This document shows positions 53,939-62,439 of a stretch of 64,000 nucleotides of DNA, piece by piece. Numbering within the stretch: the stretch's first letter is position 1; every line of letters starts with the position of its first letter. The notes under the pieces are model-generated. The model ran no database searches, had not been told where the DNA came from, and saw nothing but the letters and a program-made list of their open reading frames with translations. A program made the position numbers and the translations under genes. The stretch is from Lachnospiraceae bacterium NE2001 (lineage in GTDB: Bacteria > Bacillota > Clostridia > Lachnospirales > Lachnospiraceae), in assembly GCA_900110635.1 (NCBI GenBank), contig FOEK01000018.1, positions 1 through 64,000 on the forward strand, written 5' to 3'.

Positions 53939-54802
53939 TTAAGCCTTGTTTGCTGAACCAAATACAGCTACACGATCCTTAACCTCATCTCTGATTGCCT
54001 GAGCACCAGGAGCAAGAAGCTTACGTGGGTCATAACCCTTACCCTGCTGATCCTTGCCTTCCTCAATGTACTTACGTGTTGCTGCTGCGAATACGAGCTG
54101 ACACTCTGTATTAACATTTACCTTTGCAACGCCCATTGAGATAGCCTTCTTGATCTGCTCATCAGGAATTCCTGAACCACCGTGAAGTACAAGTGGTGTA
54201 TTTCCGATCTCAGCCTTAACAGCCTCAAGTACCTGGAACTGAAGTCCTTCCCAGTTATCTGGATACTTACCGTGGATGTTACCGATACCACAAGCGAGCA
54301 TATCTACTCCAAGGTCGTTGATCATCTTACACTCTGCAGGATCTGCGCACTCACCCTGTGATGAAACGCCATCCTCTTCTCCACCGATACCACCAACCTC
54401 AGCTTCGATTGAGATACCCTTCTCGCGGCAGATAGCTACGAGCTCTTTTGTCTTCTCAATGTTCTCATCGATTGGAAGTGAAGAACCATCAAACATGATT
54501 GATGTGAAACCAGCTTCGATACAAGCCTTAGCACCTTCGTATGAACCGTGATCAAGGTGAAGTGCAACTGGAACTGTGATTCCAAGTGACTCATCCATAG
54601 CCTTAACCATAGCTGCAACTGTCTTAAAACCAGTCATATACTTACCAGCACCCTCAGATACTCCAAGTATAACAGGAGTCTTAAGCTCCTCACACTCAAG
54701 CAGGATTGACTTTGTCCACTCGAGATTGTTGATGTTGAACTGTGCTACTGCATATCCGCCTGCAACAGCCTTCTCAAGCATTTCTTTTGCTGAAACTAAC
54801 AT
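53939..54802 (-). CDS. fba: Class II fructose-bisphosphate aldolase
   Basis: 287 residues. Class II aldolase motifs: QFNINNLEWTKSIL, the catalytic/Zn region VALHLDHGSYE, MFDGSSLPIDENI, EAEVGGIGGEEDG, GKYPDNWEGL (Zn His is absent in this short segment but the HGGSGIPDEQIKKA Zn His is present) and KVNVNTECQ. It cleaves fructose-1,6-bisphosphate to DHAP and G3P in glycolysis. Codon use is restricted as in nifJ, consistent with high expression. Good promoter and terminator make it monocistronic. Confidence 0.97.
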   Translation of the reverse strand: MLVSAKEMLEKAVAGGYAVAQFNINNLEWTKSILLECEELKTPVILGVSEGAGKYMTGFKTVAAMVKAMDESLGITVPVALHLDHGSYEGAKACIEAGFTSIMFDGSSLPIDENIEKTKELVAICREKGISIEAEVGGIGGEEDGVSSQGECADPAECKMINDLGVDMLACGIGNIHGKYPDNWEGLQFQVLEAVKAEIGNTPLVLHGGSGIPDEQIKKAISMGVAKVNVNTECQLVFAAATRKYIEEGKDQQGKGYDPRKLLAPGAQAIRDEVKDRVAVFGSANKA

Positions 54803-54869
54803 GATGTTACCTCCGTAATATTTTATTAATTAACAGTTCGGGGTACGAACAGTCATTTTACCGCAAAAT

Positions 54870-54898
54870 ATTATAACCTAATTACCCATATAAAACAA
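54870..54898 (-). promoter_or_regulatory. Candidate sigma-A promoter of fba
   Basis: TTGTTT (54893-54898), 17 nt, TATAAT (54870-54875) on the minus strand. Confidence 0.65.
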
Positions 54899-54929
54899 CA
54901 AGAATGTTAAATGCAACTAACAGATTGTT

Positions 54930-56072
54930 TTACTTTTTCTTGCCAAAGAGGCGAAGAAGCTTCAGGAAGAGGTTGATAAAATCAAGGTAGAGCTCCATAG
55001 CTCCATACATTCCGAGAACTGGTGCTGAAAGACCTGAGTTCATACGAGACATTTTAGTAATCTTATTAACGTCATATGCTGTGTAAAGTGAGAATACAAC
55101 TACACCAACAACTGTTACTATCAGATCCACCATAGTATTGCCAAGCAGGATGTTGACCAGTGAACCTACCAACACACCCACAAGACCTCCAAAGAGGATT
55201 GGGCCCCAGCCTGTAAGATCCTTCTTCGTGATTGCTCCGTACATTGACATTACGAAGAATACAACTGATGTCATAAAGAATACTGTGACGATGGAGCTAA
55301 GCTGGAATACAAGGAATATTACTGAAAATGTTATACCATTTACCGCCGAAAACGAGAAGAATAGTATGGCCGACAAAGCGAAGTTGTCGCTCTTCATAGC
55401 TGATGTGCAGGCGAATACAAGTCCTATCTCAGCAATAAATATGATGAAGAAACCAAATCTTCCAAGCTCGAGTACTGTAGTTAAAAATGTAGGATTTGAA
55501 GCAATAATAAGTGCTGCAGTACCCGTGATCAGAAGTGCAATAAACATATATAGGAATGAGCTGACCAGCACCTCATTTACAAACGCACCACTGACTGCTG
55601 CTGCCACAGGGTTTCCGCCATAGCCTCTACGACCATAGTGATTATGGTGGTAATGATTATGGTGACTATGATGACGACTATTATCATCTCCATAGCCAAA
55701 TCCGCTGCTGGAATCCGATATGTTATCCATCATTCCGCCAAGACTTGCTCCCATACCAGCAGTCTTTGCAAGAACGCCCATCGAATCAACGCCTGGACCG
55801 GCAGCCTCCTCATCGTAGTAGCCATCATTTAGATCAACTCTTCCATAGCCAGCCTGAACATAAGGATTCATTGGCTGGTCATTATTTATCTGGTTATATG
55901 GATTCATTGACGAGTCATAAGTACCCTGCTCACTATAATAACTGTTTCCCATCCCATCTGAGCCAAACGGATCATTCACTCCATTTGTTGAGCTGAAGGG
56001 ATCATTCGACTGATAATACGAGCTATTATCAAAATCCTGATTGTTGTCCACTGGACCTTTCTTTAATTCCAT
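54930..56072 (-). CDS. BI-1/YccA-family membrane protein with long N-terminal extension
   Basis: 380 residues. The first 150 are low complexity, rich in Asn/Tyr/Gly/Ser and ending in a His-rich cluster (HHSHHNHYHHNHYG), predicted disordered and cytosolic. Then about seven helices of the Bax inhibitor-1 family: VLVSSFLYMFIALLITGTAAL, the central FSAVNGITFSVIF segment, and the conserved SLYTAYDVNKI and MELYLDFINLFLKLLRLF with the pair of Asp residues linked to pH-gated ion leak. The His-rich tail could bind metal. Preceded by a GGAG ribosome site. Confidence 0.9.
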   Translation of the reverse strand: MELKKGPVDNNQDFDNSSYYQSNDPFSSTNGVNDPFGSDGMGNSYYSEQGTYDSSMNPYNQINNDQPMNPYVQAGYGRVDLNDGYYDEEAAGPGVDSMGVLAKTAGMGASLGGMMDNISDSSSGFGYGDDNSRHHSHHNHYHHNHYGRRGYGGNPVAAAVSGAFVNEVLVSSFLYMFIALLITGTAALIIASNPTFLTTVLELGRFGFFIIFIAEIGLVFACTSAMKSDNFALSAILFFSFSAVNGITFSVIFLVFQLSSIVTVFFMTSVVFFVMSMYGAITKKDLTGWGPILFGGLVGVLVGSLVNILLGNTMVDLIVTVVGVVVFSLYTAYDVNKITKMSRMNSGLSAPVLGMYGAMELYLDFINLFLKLLRLFGKKK

Positions 56073-56126
56073 CTTTTCTCCTTTTTTACAAAATCACCAT
56101 TTAAGAACCGTTCCCAACTGTGGGGG

Positions 56127-56612
56127 TTAGAAACCTTCAACACGGCGCTGGCGTCGTACCTCTAGTCGTTTCTTTGCGCCTTCCCACTCTGCTTTCTCCG
56201 CTTCGTTCTCAAGAGTCAGACCGTACCTGAGTGGTACTGGCTTCCCAACGGCATCCACCTGAACCTCTGTAAAGTAAGCCCGGTTTATTACCTTTCTCAT
56301 ACCGCTTTCTCTGTCTTCAATATAGACATCAACCCTGACTTCCATTGAAGTACGTCCAACATGGGTCAGCTTTGCCCTGATCACTACTATATCATTCAGG
56401 AAGCAGCCAGCCTTGAACTGGAGATTATCTACTGCAGCGGTTGTAACAAAGCTGCCACAGTGTCGAGTTGCTGCAATACCTGCAACCTCATCCATCCAAC
56501 TCATGAGTCGTCCACCAAAGAGACGATCGTTTCCGTTAATATCCTCGTACTGGATACATTTCATCCACTCAGTACGCGAATCCTCTACTGTTTTGTAACT
56601 TTCGTAAGCCAT
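56127..56612 (-). CDS. Hotdog-fold acyl-CoA thioesterase (YciA-like)
   Basis: 161 residues. The hotdog signature NGNDRLFGGRLMSWMDEVAGIAA, with the catalytic Asp in MDE, then VDNLQFKAGCFLNDIV and a central beta-sheet pattern. It hydrolyses acyl-CoA thioesters; chain-length preference unknown. The basic C-terminus (KKRLEVRRQRR) is longer than in YciA. It lies between the BI-1 gene and the histidine kinase gene, probably a separate unit. Confidence 0.92.
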   Translation of the reverse strand: MAYESYKTVEDSRTEWMKCIQYEDINGNDRLFGGRLMSWMDEVAGIAATRHCGSFVTTAAVDNLQFKAGCFLNDIVVIRAKLTHVGRTSMEVRVDVYIEDRESGMRKVINRAYFTEVQVDAVGKPVPLRYGLTLENEAEKAEWEGAKKRLEVRRQRRVEGF

Positions 56613-56636
56613 ATCATTTCCTAATTCAATCTATGA

Positions 56637-56659
56637 GACGGCCGCAGAAGCTCGCCGTC
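56637..56659 (-). terminator. Weak hairpin after the two-component operon
   Basis: GACGGC/GCCGTC stem without a clear T-run, between the kinase stop and the thioesterase gene; it may be a weak terminator. Confidence 0.35.
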
Positions 56660-56730
56660 TTCTTATTTCAAAGGTAAATAATAACATATTTTTCTGTCTT
56701 ATTCTAGATATTTCTATATACTTTCTCGGC

Positions 56731-58110
56731 TTAACTCAGAGGAATCAGCAGAGTGACAACAAAACCTCTTTCAGCATTCGAGGCTGTAAGTTCGCCGTTC
56801 ATCTTCTCCATCAGATTTCTAGCGATATAAAGGCCAAGACCACTTCCGTCCTGCCCCGACTCCTCAGCCTGTTTTCCACGATAGAACTTATTTGTGATCA
56901 GCTCCAGCTCATCATCCTTCACTCCAGGACCAAAATCCCGGATTGACATCTCCAGGAACCCTTCCACTACGGCATAACGAACAGATATTTTTGTTCCCGC
57001 ATACTTATATGAATTTATCAGAATATTTCCAACGACCTGGCTCATACGCCTCTTATCGATATTTACCACCAGCTTCGGAATCTCATCCTCTGACACCAGA
57101 CCTCTGTCATCATTTTTCCTCAGAAGTTCACTGATAACAGCAGAATCCTCATCCTGACAGTTCACCTTGAACTCGCCCAGATCATCCAAAGTTGCTGTAA
57201 AGAGATCACTGACCAGCACGTCTATCTGATCTGCCTTCTTATAGATATTATCGAGTTTTTCTGACATATCCAGGATTTCTTTTTTTTCAGAGTTACCTAT
57301 CTTTTCTTTTGATGGTGAATCAGAATTCTCCGATATAGGATCATTTTCTTGCTTTATATTTGCTAGTCCAGCAAGCTTCACATCAAGCTTCGCCTTCAGC
57401 AGTTCCGTTGTCAGCTTGATTCCTGTAATCGGAGTTTTTAGATCATGACTAAGGGAAGCCACCAGCTCCTTCTCTTTTCTCTGAAGGGCAAGCTCCCTCT
57501 TCTTTGACTCTGCCAGCTCCTCGCGCATTATGTCAAAGCTTTCAGTAAATGCGCCGAACATGTTTCCTTCATCCATAAGCAGCGGCTCGTCCAGTTTTCC
57601 TTCAGCGACCCTGCCGGCAAAGGATTGCATTTTATCAAAAGGCGTGATGATCCTCTTTTGTACATACACTCCAAAGAGAAGCATTCCAATTAAAATGATG
57701 ACGCCGCCGATAATTAGTCCAATCAGAAGCTTTATACGCTTTGCCCTGTAATCCTGACTGATATCATCGAGCATTATGACTATTCCCTTAGCCTCACCAT
57801 TCTCGTCAATATATTTATACGGATAACGGTTCTTCATGGCCGTCTCAAGAGTAATACTCTTGGGAACTGTCTCATCGCTCATGTACAGCACCTGACCACT
57901 CATCCCAAGTACAGCAAAGCTCACTCTAAAATCCTCATTATCAAGATTTTGCAGCGACTCCCAGTTATCCAGTGCAGTCTTTGTGATATCATTTAGCTTA
58001 ACTGTGTCAACCTTAGAGCTCTTGGGCGAGCTGGTAGCCACTGCAAAGATCACGATTCCCAAAACATACAGCACACAGAATGCAATTATTATCTTAAATA
58101 ACTTTTTCAT
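56731..58110 (-). CDS. Two-component sensor histidine kinase
   Basis: 459 residues. Transmembrane helix 1 at about 5-27, a short extracytoplasmic loop of about 100 residues, helix 2 at about 130-150, HAMP (RIITPFDKMQSFAGRVAEGKLDEPL), HisKA with the phosphoacceptor in SLSHDLKTPITGIKL, and an ATPase: GNILINSYKYAG, RDFGPGVKDDEL, GSGLGLYIARNLME. About 45 residues rich in Ser/Glu/Asn/Lys are inserted in the dimerisation region (ENDPISENSDSPSKEKIGNSEKK), unusual for the family. It follows the response regulator by 28 bp in the same operon. Confidence 0.95.
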   Translation of the reverse strand: MKKLFKIIIAFCVLYVLGIVIFAVATSSPKSSKVDTVKLNDITKTALDNWESLQNLDNEDFRVSFAVLGMSGQVLYMSDETVPKSITLETAMKNRYPYKYIDENGEAKGIVIMLDDISQDYRAKRIKLLIGLIIGGVIILIGMLLFGVYVQKRIITPFDKMQSFAGRVAEGKLDEPLLMDEGNMFGAFTESFDIMREELAESKKRELALQRKEKELVASLSHDLKTPITGIKLTTELLKAKLDVKLAGLANIKQENDPISENSDSPSKEKIGNSEKKEILDMSEKLDNIYKKADQIDVLVSDLFTATLDDLGEFKVNCQDEDSAVISELLRKNDDRGLVSEDEIPKLVVNIDKRRMSQVVGNILINSYKYAGTKISVRYAVVEGFLEMSIRDFGPGVKDDELELITNKFYRGKQAEESGQDGSGLGLYIARNLMEKMNGELTASNAERGFVVTLLIPLS

Positions 58111-58138
58111 ATCGTCTCCGCCAAAAGCAAAAAACGTT

Positions 58139-58912
58139 TTATGTATCTATCATATAGCCAACACCCCAGGCAGTTTTGATTATCTGGGGATTCTTTGAAT
58201 CCTTCTCTACCTTCTCGCGAAGGTGGCGGATATGGACTGCAAGGGTTCCCTCGCCAACAAACTCGTCATCCCACACATTTCTAAGCAGCTCATCCTTGGT
58301 AACAACGCGTCCTCGGTTCTCCAACAGATAAAGAAGCATTTTATATTCCATAGCCTTAAGGGCTATCTGCTCGTCACCACGTCTCAGCTTATGAATATGG
58401 GTATCGAGGAGAAGCTCATCAGAGAGATATATCTTTCCATCGTCCATCGCCGTGGCTGAACAACTCGAAGCATTTGATACGCCAGCCCCATTAACAGTCG
58501 CACCACTGTTCATCGCGGCCGCCATAGCCTCTGCAGTCTCTCTCGCCTTCTCATACCTTGAAAGTATAGTCCTGACCTTAGCCAGCAGAACATTCAAGGT
58601 GTATGGCTTCTTTATATAATCATCTCCGCCGATATTGAGAGCGATCAGCACATCATCGTCACTGGTTCTGGCGCTGATGAACAGTATGGGAATATCAAGA
58701 TTCTCACGTACCCTCTTACAGAGCTCAAAGCCAGATCTGTCACCGAGATTTATATCCAGCAGAAGCAGCGACACACTGTTATTCTCGATAAAGCTCAGCG
58801 CATCATCAAAGCTGGTAACATATGCCGTTTTTACATCAAACATATTGAAATATTCTGCCGTTGACTGGGCGATCACCTCATCGTCGTCAATCATTAAGAC
58901 CTTATAATCCAT
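58139..58912 (-). CDS. OmpR-family response regulator
   Basis: 257 residues. Receiver domain with the phosphoacceptor in LLLLDINLGDRSG, the acidic pocket MIDDDE, and the Lys in DDYIKKPYTL. The C-terminal winged helix (ALKAMEYKMLLYLLENRGRVVTKDELLRNVW ... AVHIRHLREKVE ... WGVGYMI) is OmpR type. The 40-residue linker (TAEAMAAAMNSGATVNGAGV...) is longer and Ala/Ser-rich compared with the usual few residues. It may bind the direct-repeat sites seen elsewhere in the window; unproven. Operon with a membrane protein and the kinase. Confidence 0.96.
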   Translation of the reverse strand: MDYKVLMIDDDEVIAQSTAEYFNMFDVKTAYVTSFDDALSFIENNSVSLLLLDINLGDRSGFELCKRVRENLDIPILFISARTSDDDVLIALNIGGDDYIKKPYTLNVLLAKVRTILSRYEKARETAEAMAAAMNSGATVNGAGVSNASSCSATAMDDGKIYLSDELLLDTHIHKLRRGDEQIALKAMEYKMLLYLLENRGRVVTKDELLRNVWDDEFVGEGTLAVHIRHLREKVEKDSKNPQIIKTAWGVGYMIDT

Positions 58913-58952
58913 CTTCTATCCTTTCGATATGCCTCATTAACATTTCATCCTG

Positions 58953-60056
58953 TTATTTCTGCCCCTTCTTCTTGTTGATAATACCTGCTGTAACAAGAGA
59001 GATAGTTACTATTAGTATAAACTCCAGCGCATAGAGCAGAAAATTAATCGGAAGCGGAATAGGATAGCTTCCCTTCCTGGCAAATGTATAAAGTGAGTTA
59101 TTCTTCTCATAGGAAACAGCATAGTAGCTTTCATCTGTTTCAGGAACCTTGTACTCAGTTACAGAGAATACTTCCATGGCAAAAGGACCCTTGTCCTCGT
59201 ATATAACATTTCCAATATTCCCTCTCTTTATCGCCTGCTCGTACAGCTCATGGATTCTATTCTTATCCTCCTCATTGATAGTGCTGCAATAAGCAAAGAA
59301 ATCCTCTGAATCAGATATATCCCCGTAAGAAAATGTTTTATCTATCTCATAGTACTCGAAGCCTTCTGACTCCATAGTGCTTCTATCTTTTTCCAGTGAA
59401 TAAACAGGAACATATCTATGATCCTCAGAATCCTCATCCATATACTCTATTGATTCCGGAACAAACTCATAGTCCTTTATATAGGCACCATTTATATGGA
59501 AATGAATATCAAAATAATCACTTTCATGAATCTGAAGAATATTTTCAAACTCGTCAGTTATCTTGTAATCCTGACAGGTATAGAAAAGCTCAGCATTTGT
59601 CTCAGGATCCTTTCTTATAAGAAGAAGGGTTCCCTCCAGAAGTATACTCTCACCATTGCTATTATAATAGCCAAATATATCCCTATATGCATCCTTTCCA
59701 GTAACCGACTTAAATGAGCTTGTATTAAGCCCCTGAATATTCTTGGACACATAACGTTGAAACTGTTTATATCTGTCTGAAGAAGCATCAGCAGAATCAA
59801 CGCTGCCAGAAAGATCCCCACTATTCAATACCTTTACGCCATCTCGTTTTTTTATATCATTCGCTCTGACATCTTCAGCCTCAGACAGATATATATTTAT
59901 ACCACTACTCAAAAATACATTGGTCTTGTTGTACAGAGTTTCAAAGAAGTCTCTAAGAAGCTTCTTTGTGTGCATGGACTCGGCAAATATCAAGACAAAG
60001 GACAACACCAGGCCAATGGCCAGACCAATTAACATACGTACAGTTTTTTTGTTCAT
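58953..60056 (-). CDS. Membrane-anchored extracytoplasmic protein of the two-component operon
   Basis: 367 residues, not recognised. One helix at the N-terminus (MLIGLAIGLVLSFVLIFAES) and one at the C-terminus (INFLLYALEFILIVTISLVTAGII); the 300 residues between lie outside the membrane and are rich in Asp/Glu/Tyr. No catalytic motif seen. It is the first gene of the operon with the response regulator (40-bp gap) and kinase, so it is most likely an accessory sensor or the process the kinase monitors. Confidence 0.75.
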   Translation of the reverse strand: MNKKTVRMLIGLAIGLVLSFVLIFAESMHTKKLLRDFFETLYNKTNVFLSSGINIYLSEAEDVRANDIKKRDGVKVLNSGDLSGSVDSADASSDRYKQFQRYVSKNIQGLNTSSFKSVTGKDAYRDIFGYYNSNGESILLEGTLLLIRKDPETNAELFYTCQDYKITDEFENILQIHESDYFDIHFHINGAYIKDYEFVPESIEYMDEDSEDHRYVPVYSLEKDRSTMESEGFEYYEIDKTFSYGDISDSEDFFAYCSTINEEDKNRIHELYEQAIKRGNIGNVIYEDKGPFAMEVFSVTEYKVPETDESYYAVSYEKNNSLYTFARKGSYPIPLPINFLLYALEFILIVTISLVTAGIINKKKGQK

Positions 60057-60134
60057 TTCAGCCTCTTTTTACTTGTATTATCAGGAATTAGTCCCAACAA
60101 ATACCATTATAAAGATTCCACCAAAAATAACAAC

Positions 60135-60204
60135 AAAAACGTGACAATACGTGACATCCGAACCAGTTTCAAAGCCGGTTCAGACATCACATCTTGCCAC
60201 GTTT
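60135..60204 (-). terminator. Long hairpin terminator of the serine hydrolase gene
   Basis: AACGTGGCAA...TTGTCACGTT outer arms with inner GAACCGG/CTGGTTC arms and a short loop, ending in TTTTTGTTG on the minus strand; it starts six bases after the stop. Confidence 0.85.
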
Positions 60205-60209
60205 GTAGT

Positions 60210-62213
60210 TTACTCACCATATTTGATATTGATGGTTCCACCGTTTTCACCGAGGAATGCGATGTAGCCACCCTTTGGAAGCGGGATTGAATCGCCGTAT
60301 CCCTTCATATGACTGCTATAAATAACATCACCAAACTTGTCATATACATACACTGCACTGTTCTCTGGTCTATCTAAAGATATAGCTGTATTTGCAAGGC
60401 TGTCATCTATATTATACCAGGTTGCATTTTCAGTCCTGAGACTCACTGATTCTACATCCCCAGTTAATTTATCGCACTTATCTAATGGTACAAGTGAGCA
60501 TCCACTCGTAGTGTGAATAATACCAGCCTCATCAACATTTGCATCACAGATATCTCTACTTCTATCTCCCGGTATGGTTGAAAATGCCTCCGCTGTATCT
60601 TCATCTTTGATTCTTTGTATATATGACATTCCTTTGTTCTCTACATAAACATATCCTGTATCATCTATCACATGTATTTCTGAAAATGGCATATCATACA
60701 TATATGAAGAATACTTATCAGTAAAGAGAGCATACTTCTTATCTTCTCTATCCTTCCAGGCATTTATCACACTTTCTGATACCGGATTAATATCCAGCCT
60801 TTCTAACGCAATAGATTTGCTTGCTCTATTTATAAGATAAGTATCATTTGAGATCATTTCAACCACAACATAATCTTTGCCATTTATCTCCTCAAATGCA
60901 TAGCATTCATAATCCGGATCCACCTTCACATTATCTGTTTCAATATCTCCCGTCACCTTTACAAAACCATTATCAGTATATTTAAAGTTCATTTCAGTAG
61001 TTGTCTCTACTCCGGACTTTACCTGCATATACTTCATATCTGGAAATGTAACTTCATAGATTCCACCAAAATAACCAGACACATACCATCCTTCATACTT
61101 TTTATACTCTTCCGGGACCTCAAATTGCAGCTCTACTTCAGGAGCAGTAGGCTCTGTAACCTCTATCCCCTCTTCTTCCAGAGCAATATTCATAAGAGCT
61201 TCCGCCATGGCCTTACTTTCACCGCTGCTGCCACCACTTGTAACTACACATACACTTATCTCTTCATCCGGTGCAACAAGCAGTTCCGTGTGCTGAGCCA
61301 GAGAGTCTCCACCCTTTGCCACAACCTTAACCCCTGCATCCTCATACATTGGAATATCTGTTTCATCCCAGCCCAGACCATAAGAAGAATACCTTGTATC
61401 AGTTGCCAGGGTATTCATCTCATCCTTGCTTTCTTCTGAAAGGAGTCGTGTATCGCCCTTAAAAAATGTGCTTCCAAATTCACAGGTATCAGCTGCATTT
61501 GAATAAATACCACCCGCTCCAAGACACATTACATATTCATTTCCGTATCGACGGTTATTTGAATACACTTCCGTAAGATTTTCATTTCCATAAAGATTGA
61601 GTGGCGTACCAATTGTTGTCGCACCTATACTACCTGCAATATTCTCTTCAACATAGGTTGTATAATCCATTCCTGTTACTCTCTCCACAAGGATCATCAG
61701 AAGATCAAATCCATCGTTACAGTAACAGGAATATGCACCCGGATCAGCCTTAAGACGCTGCTTAGCCAAGCACTCCAGCACATCCTTCTCTCGGGTTGAA
61801 ACCGCATCATTTAGAAGAGTATCATTCTTTTCTGTAGTTCCCATAATCCCTGATGTGTGATTCATCAGCATACGGACCGTGATATCCTTGTAGCGTTCAT
61901 CTGCCATCTTGAATTCACTAATATAATCCGTAACCGGAGCATCCAGATCAACCTTGCCCTGATCCACCAGCTGCATCACAGCAACGGTCACATACACCTT
62001 GCTGACTGAACCAACATTATATATAGTGCTATCCACATCCTCATCCCATCCACTTACTGTATTCTCCCCGGCATCCGTTGCACTCTCCGCCGCATAAACC
62101 CTTAACCCATCATCATCCATCTTAACATCAGTTACAGCAGCCATTCCGAGTAAACCTAATGTGCTGATCCCTGCTATTATAAATCCATTCCTTATCTTTC
62201 TATTCATATCCAA
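60210..62213 (-). CDS. Beta-lactamase-family (class C-like) serine hydrolase with C-terminal extension
   Basis: 667 residues. N-terminal signal-anchor (FIIAGISTLGLLGMAAV). Residues about 60-340 are a serine hydrolase: YNVGSVSKVYVTVAV (SxxK), YSCYCNDGFDLL (YxN) and a VAKGGDSLAQHTELLV segment in the KTG/HxG position. The remaining 300 residues are beta-rich with repeats such as FEVPEEYKKYEGWYVSGYFGGIYEVTFPDMKY, likely a lipocalin-like or wall-associated part. Such proteins are esterases, peptidases or penicillin-binding relatives; substrate unknown. Upstream lies the large inverted repeat; downstream its own terminator. Confidence 0.85.
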   Translation of the reverse strand: MDMNRKIRNGFIIAGISTLGLLGMAAVTDVKMDDDGLRVYAAESATDAGENTVSGWDEDVDSTIYNVGSVSKVYVTVAVMQLVDQGKVDLDAPVTDYISEFKMADERYKDITVRMLMNHTSGIMGTTEKNDTLLNDAVSTREKDVLECLAKQRLKADPGAYSCYCNDGFDLLMILVERVTGMDYTTYVEENIAGSIGATTIGTPLNLYGNENLTEVYSNNRRYGNEYVMCLGAGGIYSNAADTCEFGSTFFKGDTRLLSEESKDEMNTLATDTRYSSYGLGWDETDIPMYEDAGVKVVAKGGDSLAQHTELLVAPDEEISVCVVTSGGSSGESKAMAEALMNIALEEEGIEVTEPTAPEVELQFEVPEEYKKYEGWYVSGYFGGIYEVTFPDMKYMQVKSGVETTTEMNFKYTDNGFVKVTGDIETDNVKVDPDYECYAFEEINGKDYVVVEMISNDTYLINRASKSIALERLDINPVSESVINAWKDREDKKYALFTDKYSSYMYDMPFSEIHVIDDTGYVYVENKGMSYIQRIKDEDTAEAFSTIPGDRSRDICDANVDEAGIIHTTSGCSLVPLDKCDKLTGDVESVSLRTENATWYNIDDSLANTAISLDRPENSAVYVYDKFGDVIYSSHMKGYGDSIPLPKGGYIAFLGENGGTINIKYGE

Positions 62214-62258
62214 TTCCTCTTAATTCAGATATTATCTTAGTAATTGAAAACTATTATT

Positions 62259-62435
62259 CGCGAGCGAGCAGGCTAACAAAGAGTTTCATATTTACTTTCG
62301 AGACCCTAGAGCAACCTCAGTACTTAGTGATTCACGAACGTAGTGAAGTGAGAACTTAGTACTGCTAGGTTGCGGCCGGAGCGAAAGCGCGTCGAGAAAG
62401 TAAATAATGAAACTCTGTAGCCGTATCTCGCCGCG
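62259..62435. repeat. Large nested inverted repeat
   Basis: Arms at 62280-62304 and 62391-62416 (AGAGTTTCAT...ACTTTC.GAC / GTCGAGAAAGT...GAAACTCT) are almost fully complementary; outer GC-rich ends near 62259 and 62435 and inner AACCT.AGTACT arms at 62313 and 62358 also pair, around a TTCAC/GTGAA loop stem. It fills the gap between the permease stop and the hydrolase gene. Confidence 0.8.
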
Positions 62436-62439
62436 GCAA

